A stretch of 64,000 nucleotides of DNA from Nocardia mikamii NBRC 108933. Its GTDB lineage: Bacteria; Actinomycetota; Actinomycetes; Mycobacteriales; Mycobacteriaceae. Below, piece after piece: positions 60,223-64,000 of this stretch. The position numbers and the translations under genes are program-made. The stretch covers positions 62,001 through 126,000 of the forward strand of contig NZ_BDCM01000019.1 of the NCBI RefSeq assembly GCF_001613505.1, read 5' to 3'. How positions within the stretch are numbered: the first letter of the stretch is position 1; each line of letters starts with the position of its first letter. The notes beneath the pieces were generated by a model that searched no databases, was not told where the DNA came from, and was given only the letters and a program-made list of their open reading frames with translations.

Positions 60223-61008
60223 TCAGACCAGATTGATCGAGTCGAGTACGCGGGCGCCGAGCTCGGCGTCGCCGGTGATCGCGACGGCGCCCGCCCGCCA
60301 CGGCAGCCGCCGGGTGCCCCACTGCGGAAACTCCAGCGCCAGTGCGGCGATGTGGGCGGCGGCGCCGGCGGCCCGGCCGGGCCGCACCCGCAGCCGCCCG
60401 CCGCGCGGCTCGATCCGCCAGGTGCCGCCGCCGGGGCCGGTGAAAGTCAGTGCCACCGGGGCGTCGAGCCAGCTCAGCGCCTCGCGGTGGGAATGTTCCA
60501 GCAATACGGTGAGCCAGGTCAGGATGGCGTTCATGCGCAGGGCGTCGGTGGGTGGCGGGGGAAGGTCGAGCGCGGGTGCGATGTCGTGGCGCAGATGCGT
60601 GTGCCAGTCGAAGAGGAGCATCGCCGGAATCAGATCCAGCCGATACCAGCCCAGCTCACCGATCGGCAGCGGGATGCGCCGTATTCCCGCCGCGGTGAAC
60701 AGGGGCAGCGCCCGCACACCGCGCCGCGACCAGGTGTCGAACTCCGGGAGCACGTGACGCGTTGTGTGGGAACGCTTTTCGTCCACCAGCTGTTCGTTCA
60801 GGCGCTCCAGATCGCGGGTGGCGACGATGGCGGCGGCACTCGGGGTGAGCAGGGCGCGCACTCCCGTCGTCATGTGGATGACGACCTCGGCCACCGACCA
60901 TCCGGCGGCCGCACTGGGCGCGGCCCACTGCTCCTCGGTCAACTCCCCGCAGAATTCGATCACCGCGCGGCGCTCTTCGCTCAAACCGGGCAGATATCGC
61001 GAACTCAC
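60223..61008 (-). CDS. DinB/mycothiol-dependent maleylpyruvate isomerase-like protein
   Basis: 261 residues from GTG 61008 (CGAGG 8 bases upstream). The N-terminal domain follows the MDMPI/TIGR03083 pattern: LTEEQWAAPSAAAGWSVAEVVIHMTTG, with His in VIHM and a later DWHTHLRHD that gives the metal-binding histidines. The C-terminal part (ALTFTGPGGGTWRIEPRGGRL ... GDAELGARVLDSINLV) is the SCP2-like cap domain. Such proteins are thought to use mycothiol, which fits an actinobacterium. Substrate unknown. Confidence 0.83.
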   Translation of the reverse strand: MSSRYLPGLSEERRAVIEFCGELTEEQWAAPSAAAGWSVAEVVIHMTTGVRALLTPSAAAIVATRDLERLNEQLVDEKRSHTTRHVLPEFDTWSRRGVRALPLFTAAGIRRIPLPIGELGWYRLDLIPAMLLFDWHTHLRHDIAPALDLPPPPTDALRMNAILTWLTVLLEHSHREALSWLDAPVALTFTGPGGGTWRIEPRGGRLRVRPGRAAGAAAHIAALALEFPQWGTRRLPWRAGAVAITGDAELGARVLDSINLV

Positions 61009-61422
61009 CGGCAGACCTCGACGACCACCGAACTCCTCATGAACAGCGCACGCTACCGGTTCGTGGTCGCCGGGGACCAGAGCGCACACCGATTTCGGCC
61101 TCTGACCGGCGCAGAGACACAGCCGCACGGGGCCTCGCGGGTGGCGGCCGGTGACAGTCGCCGCGTGCTGGAGACGGGGCCGCGACCACTGGTTCGCCGA
61201 AACATTGCGGCGGACTCCCCACCGTGCCGACTGGCCGAACCTCGAGGACTCGCCAGGTCACGTGTGCACGCGGCCGAGGTGGCCGTTCCCGGAGCGGCTG
61301 GTTCGCTGAGCTGTTGCCCACGTGCCGACCGGGGCCCGGGCAGCACGCGCGATGTGGACTTGTCGGTGCCATGGGGCATGCTCTTGGCACGCAGATGTCT
61401 ACGAGCCCGCCCGGAGTACACC
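61009..61422. other. 414-base region without a supported gene
   Basis: Divergent intergenic region between the MDMPI-like gene and the Ala/Pro/Lys-rich gene. Open frames here have no ribosome-binding site and read as biased GC-rich shadows. I see no hairpin, repeat or clear -35/-10 pair. Confidence 0.5.
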
Positions 61423-62193
61423 ATGTCGTCCCCACGAACCAAACCGCAACCGTTGTCCGACACCGAGATTCGACAGATAGCGGCCGAGCTCGCCGACGGC
61501 CGGCCACCCATGGTGTGGTTCACTCCGGCGGCAGTGGGAGTATCCGAGGGGCGTTCGGGCAAGGTGATCGCGCTCGGTGATCCCGCCGACGGAGACTTCC
61601 TGCAGGTCCGGCCGACCGGCTCGAAGGATGTCATGTCGTTCTCGCCGACCGAGGTGACATTGGCCAAGCCCGCCCGCAAGGACAAGCGCACCACCACATC
61701 CGAGACCACCGGCGCCACGCCGCCGGCAACGAGGAAGGACACCGCCGTGAGCATGTCGTCGTCCGTGACCGCGCCGCCGGCGCCGCCCACTCCGGCTGCG
61801 GGGCCCGCCGCGGCGTCGAAAACGCCCGCGCCGCAACCTGCTTCGGATCCGAAACCGGCCGCCAAACCCGCCGCCACGCCCGCCCGCACGCCGCGGGAGA
61901 AGCCCGCCGCGGCCGCCCGCAAATCCAAGGCACCCGAGGTGACGGTCACCCTGGCCGGCACCGCCGACGGTGAATGGACGGTCGACGTGGTGCACGGCAA
62001 GAAGCGCACCATCAAGGGGCTGTCGGTACCGGGTGCGTCGGTGGCGCAGGCCGCGAAGCTGCTGCACCCCGAGGTCGCCGAGGTCGTGGACTCCGTCCTG
62101 GACGCCGTTCGAGACTCGCAGCGCGCCAAGGTCGAACAACTGCAGGCCGAACTCGAACAGGCCCGCCGCCTCCTCGACGAACTGTCCGGATAG
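61423..62193 (+). CDS. Ala/Pro/Lys-rich protein with two small conserved ends (DUF6319-like), function unknown
   Basis: 256 residues from ATG 61423 (CGGAG upstream). The N-terminal domain (about 1-90) starts LSDTEIRQIAAELADGRPPMVWFTPAAVGV and looks beta-rich. The middle (about 95-170) is a basic Ala/Pro/Lys linker of the kind found in nucleoid-binding proteins. The C-terminal domain (VTVTLAGTADGEWTVDVVHGKKRTIKGLSV) ends in a Glu/Leu coiled coil (RAKVEQLQAELEQARRLLDEL). I think it belongs to an uncharacterised actinobacterial family, possibly DUF6319, but cannot confirm. DNA or nucleoid binding is only a guess from composition. Confidence 0.75.
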   Translation: MSSPRTKPQPLSDTEIRQIAAELADGRPPMVWFTPAAVGVSEGRSGKVIALGDPADGDFLQVRPTGSKDVMSFSPTEVTLAKPARKDKRTTTSETTGATPPATRKDTAVSMSSSVTAPPAPPTPAAGPAAASKTPAPQPASDPKPAAKPAATPARTPREKPAAAARKSKAPEVTVTLAGTADGEWTVDVVHGKKRTIKGLSVPGASVAQAAKLLHPEVAEVVDSVLDAVRDSQRAKVEQLQAELEQARRLLDELSG

Positions 62194-62218
62194 CCGGGCC
62201 GCGCCACATCGCCCTCCG

Positions 62219-62242
62219 CGCGGGCGCGAATACGCGCCCGCG
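62219..62242 (+). terminator. GC-rich hairpin terminator
   Basis: Perfect 10-bp stem (CGCGGGCGCG, 62219-62228, with 62233-62242) around the loop AATA, 26 bases after the preceding stop. A TTGACA (62251-62256) follows and may be part of the promoter of the MerR gene. Confidence 0.65.
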
Positions 62243-62303
62243 GCCTTGCGTTGACACCGATGACAACGTTTAGCGTTGCGACCGCAGTGGCGAGAGGGAA
62301 TTC

Positions 62304-62681
62304 ATGCTGATCGGAGAACTGGCCGGGCGAGCGGGGACGAGCACCCGGATGCTGCGTTACTACGAGCAGCAGGGGCTGGTCCGCTCTCGACGGTCGGCGA
62401 ACGGCTACCGCGTCTACGACGAACACGAGGTGGACGTCGTGCGCAAGATCCGGGATCTGCTGGAGCTGGGATTCGATCTGGCCGATACTCAGCCGTTCGT
62501 CACCTGTCTGCGCGGTGGCAACGGGTCGGGTGACGAATGCCCGGAATCGGTCGAGTCACTGCGTCGCAAATTGGCCGAGATCGACGATGCGATCGCCCGA
62601 CTCGGCACCGCACGCCGGCATCTGACGGACCGGATCGACGCTGTCACCGGGCCGCCGCCGAAGTGCGCGTTCACCTGCTAA
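62304..62681 (+). CDS. MerR-family transcriptional regulator
   Basis: 125 residues. HTH: MLIGELAGRAGTSTRMLRYYEQQGLVRSRRSANGYRVYDEHEVDVVRKIRDLLELGFDLADTQPFVTCL. It has four cysteines (VTCLRGG, DECPES, KCAFTC), including a CxxxC at the very C-terminus that could sense metal or redox state. It precedes the LLM oxidoreductase by 16 bases and is probably co-transcribed with it. Confidence 0.87.
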   Translation: MLIGELAGRAGTSTRMLRYYEQQGLVRSRRSANGYRVYDEHEVDVVRKIRDLLELGFDLADTQPFVTCLRGGNGSGDECPESVESLRRKLAEIDDAIARLGTARRHLTDRIDAVTGPPPKCAFTC

Positions 62682-62697
62682 CTCGGAGGTTTTCCGG

Positions 62698-63594
62698 ATG
62701 CGTTTCGCGGTCAGCTACAGCACGGCGTTCAACGGCACCGATCCCGATCGGCTCGTCGCCTTCGCCCGGCATGCCGAAAACTGTGGATTCGAAGGGCTCT
62801 ACGTCCAGGATCACATCGCGCTGTATCCCGGGGCGGACTACGGTGCGGGCGAATTGCCGCCCACCCTGCCGTATTTCGATCCGCTCGACTGCCTGAGCTT
62901 CGTCGCGGCCGCCACCCGGCGGATTCTGCTCGGCACGGGAGTGTTGTTACTGCCCTATCGCCATCCGGTCGTGCTGGCCAAGCGGCTGGCGACGATCGAT
63001 GTGTTGTCCCGCGGGCGGATGCGGTTGCTCACCGTGGGTCTCGGCAGCCTGCCAGGGGAGGCCCGGGCGCTCGGGGTCGACTACCGCACCCGCGGCCGCC
63101 GCACCGACGAGGCCATCGACGTGCTGCGGCTGCTGTGGTCGGGTGGTGCGGAGGGAGTCAGCCACCAGGGTGAGTTCTTCGCCTTCGACGATCTGTGCAG
63201 CTACCCCAAACCGCATGGCGGGAACGAACTTCCCATCCACGTCGGGGGTTCCAGCGCGGCGGCCGCGCGGCGTGCCGGGCGGCGCGGCGACGGGTATTTC
63301 GCCGGTGGCATGCTGACCGAAGCCGAGCGCGACCGGCAGTTCGCGCTGGCCCGCGAGGCCGCCGTCGAGGCGGGCCGCGATCCCGCGGCTCTCGAGTACA
63401 CGCGATGGGGGTCGGCCGATATCTCCGTCGACCGTGCCGGACAACTCGGCGAACACGGTGTGCATCGCCTCGTCGTCGGATTCGCCGGAGCCGAACCCGC
63501 ACAGCAATACGATCAGATGTCGGAATTCGCCGAACGTTTCGCGCTCGCACCCGAAGGCGCGGGCAGCGGTGCCGACCGGCTGCCCGCGGTGTGA
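62698..63594 (+). CDS. LLM-class F420-dependent oxidoreductase
   Basis: 298 residues. The luciferase-like TIM-barrel pattern is clear: FARHAENCGFEGLYVQDHIALYPG, ILLGTGVLLLPYRHPVVLAKRLATIDVLSRGRMRLLTVGLG, then a GVDYRTRGRRTDEAIDVLRLLWSG stretch and PIHVGGSSAAAARRAGRRGDGYF. Family members use F420 (or FMN) to oxidise or reduce diverse small molecules. GGAGG lies just before the ATG. Its place behind a MerR gene suggests inducible expression. Confidence 0.88.
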   Translation: MRFAVSYSTAFNGTDPDRLVAFARHAENCGFEGLYVQDHIALYPGADYGAGELPPTLPYFDPLDCLSFVAAATRRILLGTGVLLLPYRHPVVLAKRLATIDVLSRGRMRLLTVGLGSLPGEARALGVDYRTRGRRTDEAIDVLRLLWSGGAEGVSHQGEFFAFDDLCSYPKPHGGNELPIHVGGSSAAAARRAGRRGDGYFAGGMLTEAERDRQFALAREAAVEAGRDPAALEYTRWGSADISVDRAGQLGEHGVHRLVVGFAGAEPAQQYDQMSEFAERFALAPEGAGSGADRLPAV

Positions 63595-63601
63595 CCGCTG
63601 C

Positions 63602-64000
63602 TCATACCGCCGGTTCGTGCCGGCGCGCTCGCCGCCGGCTCTCGGCTTGGGGCAGGTGGCGCAGGTCGTCGTGGAATGCGCAGCCGAGCGAATAGTCCTT
63701 GGCGTGGTACATGGCCGAATCCGCTTCGCGCAGTAGGTCGTAGATGGTGGCGTCGGTGCTGCGCGGGCCGCTGCAGGCGATGCCGATGCTCGCGCCGATG
63801 GTCACCTCGGTGACCGACAGTTCGAAGGGTTTGCCGAAAGCAGCCAGCAGTTTCTCCGCGAGGACGGCCGCCTCGGCGCGGTTGGCGCCGGCCAGCACCA
63901 CGAATTCGTCGCCGCCGTAGCGGGCCGCGACGTCGTCGCGGTGGATGACGCGGCGAATGCGGGCGGCGGCATTGGCGATGAGTTCGTCGCCGACCGCATG
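63602..64000 (-). CDS. GGDEF-domain protein (C-terminal part; 5' end outside window)
   Basis: The frame is open to the window edge. It reads HAVGDELIANAAARIRRVI, then RYGGDEFVVLAGANRAEAAV, GASIGIACSGP and LLREADSAMYHAKDYSLGCAF, i.e. the second half of a diguanylate cyclase with intact GGDEF. The residues in the inhibitory-site position read HRDD rather than RxxD. Upstream sensory domains, if any, are outside the window. It converges with the LLM gene (7-base gap). Confidence 0.88.
   Translation of the reverse strand, partial: HAVGDELIANAAARIRRVIHRDDVAARYGGDEFVVLAGANRAEAAVLAEKLLAAFGKPFELSVTEVTIGASIGIACSGPRSTDATIYDLLREADSAMYHAKDYSLGCAFHDDLRHLPQAESRRRARRHEPAV

Noticed and set aside
62251..62276. 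MerR-type promoter with TTGACA and TAGCGT before the MerR gene at 62304
   Set aside because: The spacer between the two hexamers is only 14 bases and no convincing inverted repeat lies in it, so a full promoter/operator call is not supported.

Overview
The window looks like chromosomal DNA of a mycolic-acid actinobacterium, most likely Nocardia or a close relative. The reasons are the very high GC content with strong GC3 bias, a complete type VII (ESX) secretion locus with PE, PPE and Esp-type proteins, PknG, a large NAD-dependent glutamate dehydrogenase, and an F420-type luciferase-like oxidoreductase. Genus and species cannot be settled from sequence reading alone. I found no rRNA, tRNA, CRISPR array, insertion sequence or phage gene.

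Region 1 (1-18,050) is an accessory T7SS block. It holds modular peptidoglycan hydrolases (NlpC/P60 and SLT types built on one shared helical domain), a hydrophobic glycine-rich protein, a large coiled-coil protein, and an ESX-1-like esp cluster (EspB-, EspL-, EspH-like and two EspK-type proteins). It also contains a divergent non-enzymatic protein with a KPDPT repeat and a further NlpC/P60 protein.

Region 2 (18,160-37,975) is the secretion machine: eccA-eccB-eccC, then PE-PPE-esx-esx-espG-espI-like-eccD-mycP-eccE. It is followed by an HTH regulator, a discoidin-like membrane protein and a zinc-ribbon membrane protein. Many genes are translationally coupled (ATGA, TTGA, TGATG). From memory, the core order is closest to mycobacterial ESX-2, whereas the esp block is closest to ESX-1. 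A repeated promoter element, TTCCC-N6-GGGAA followed 5 nt later by a -10-like hexamer (GACAAT in three copies), precedes most transcription units here and suggests one regulon.

Region 3 (38,000-50,500) is nitrogen and amino-acid metabolism plus signalling: NAD-glutamate dehydrogenase, an SPFH/zinc-ribbon protein, an AnsP-type permease, PknG, a DUF1707-type protein, a MerR regulator and a secreted protein. A second repeated operator, AACGTGCCGT-N6-ACGGTACATT, lies upstream of the dehydrogenase, the permease, the secreted protein and, in a diverged copy, eccA. PknG is known in mycobacteria to control glutamate dehydrogenase through GarA, so the grouping makes functional sense.

Region 4 (50,600-64,000) is ordinary accessory chromosome: a RibD/DHFR-like reductase, two coupled STAND-LuxR regulators, a class V aminotransferase-like enzyme, a metallo-beta-lactamase-fold protein divergent from a MerR regulator, two GGDEF proteins, a DUF574-type methyltransferase, a DinB/MDMPI-type protein, an Ala/Pro/Lys-rich protein, a second MerR regulator and an LLM oxidoreductase.
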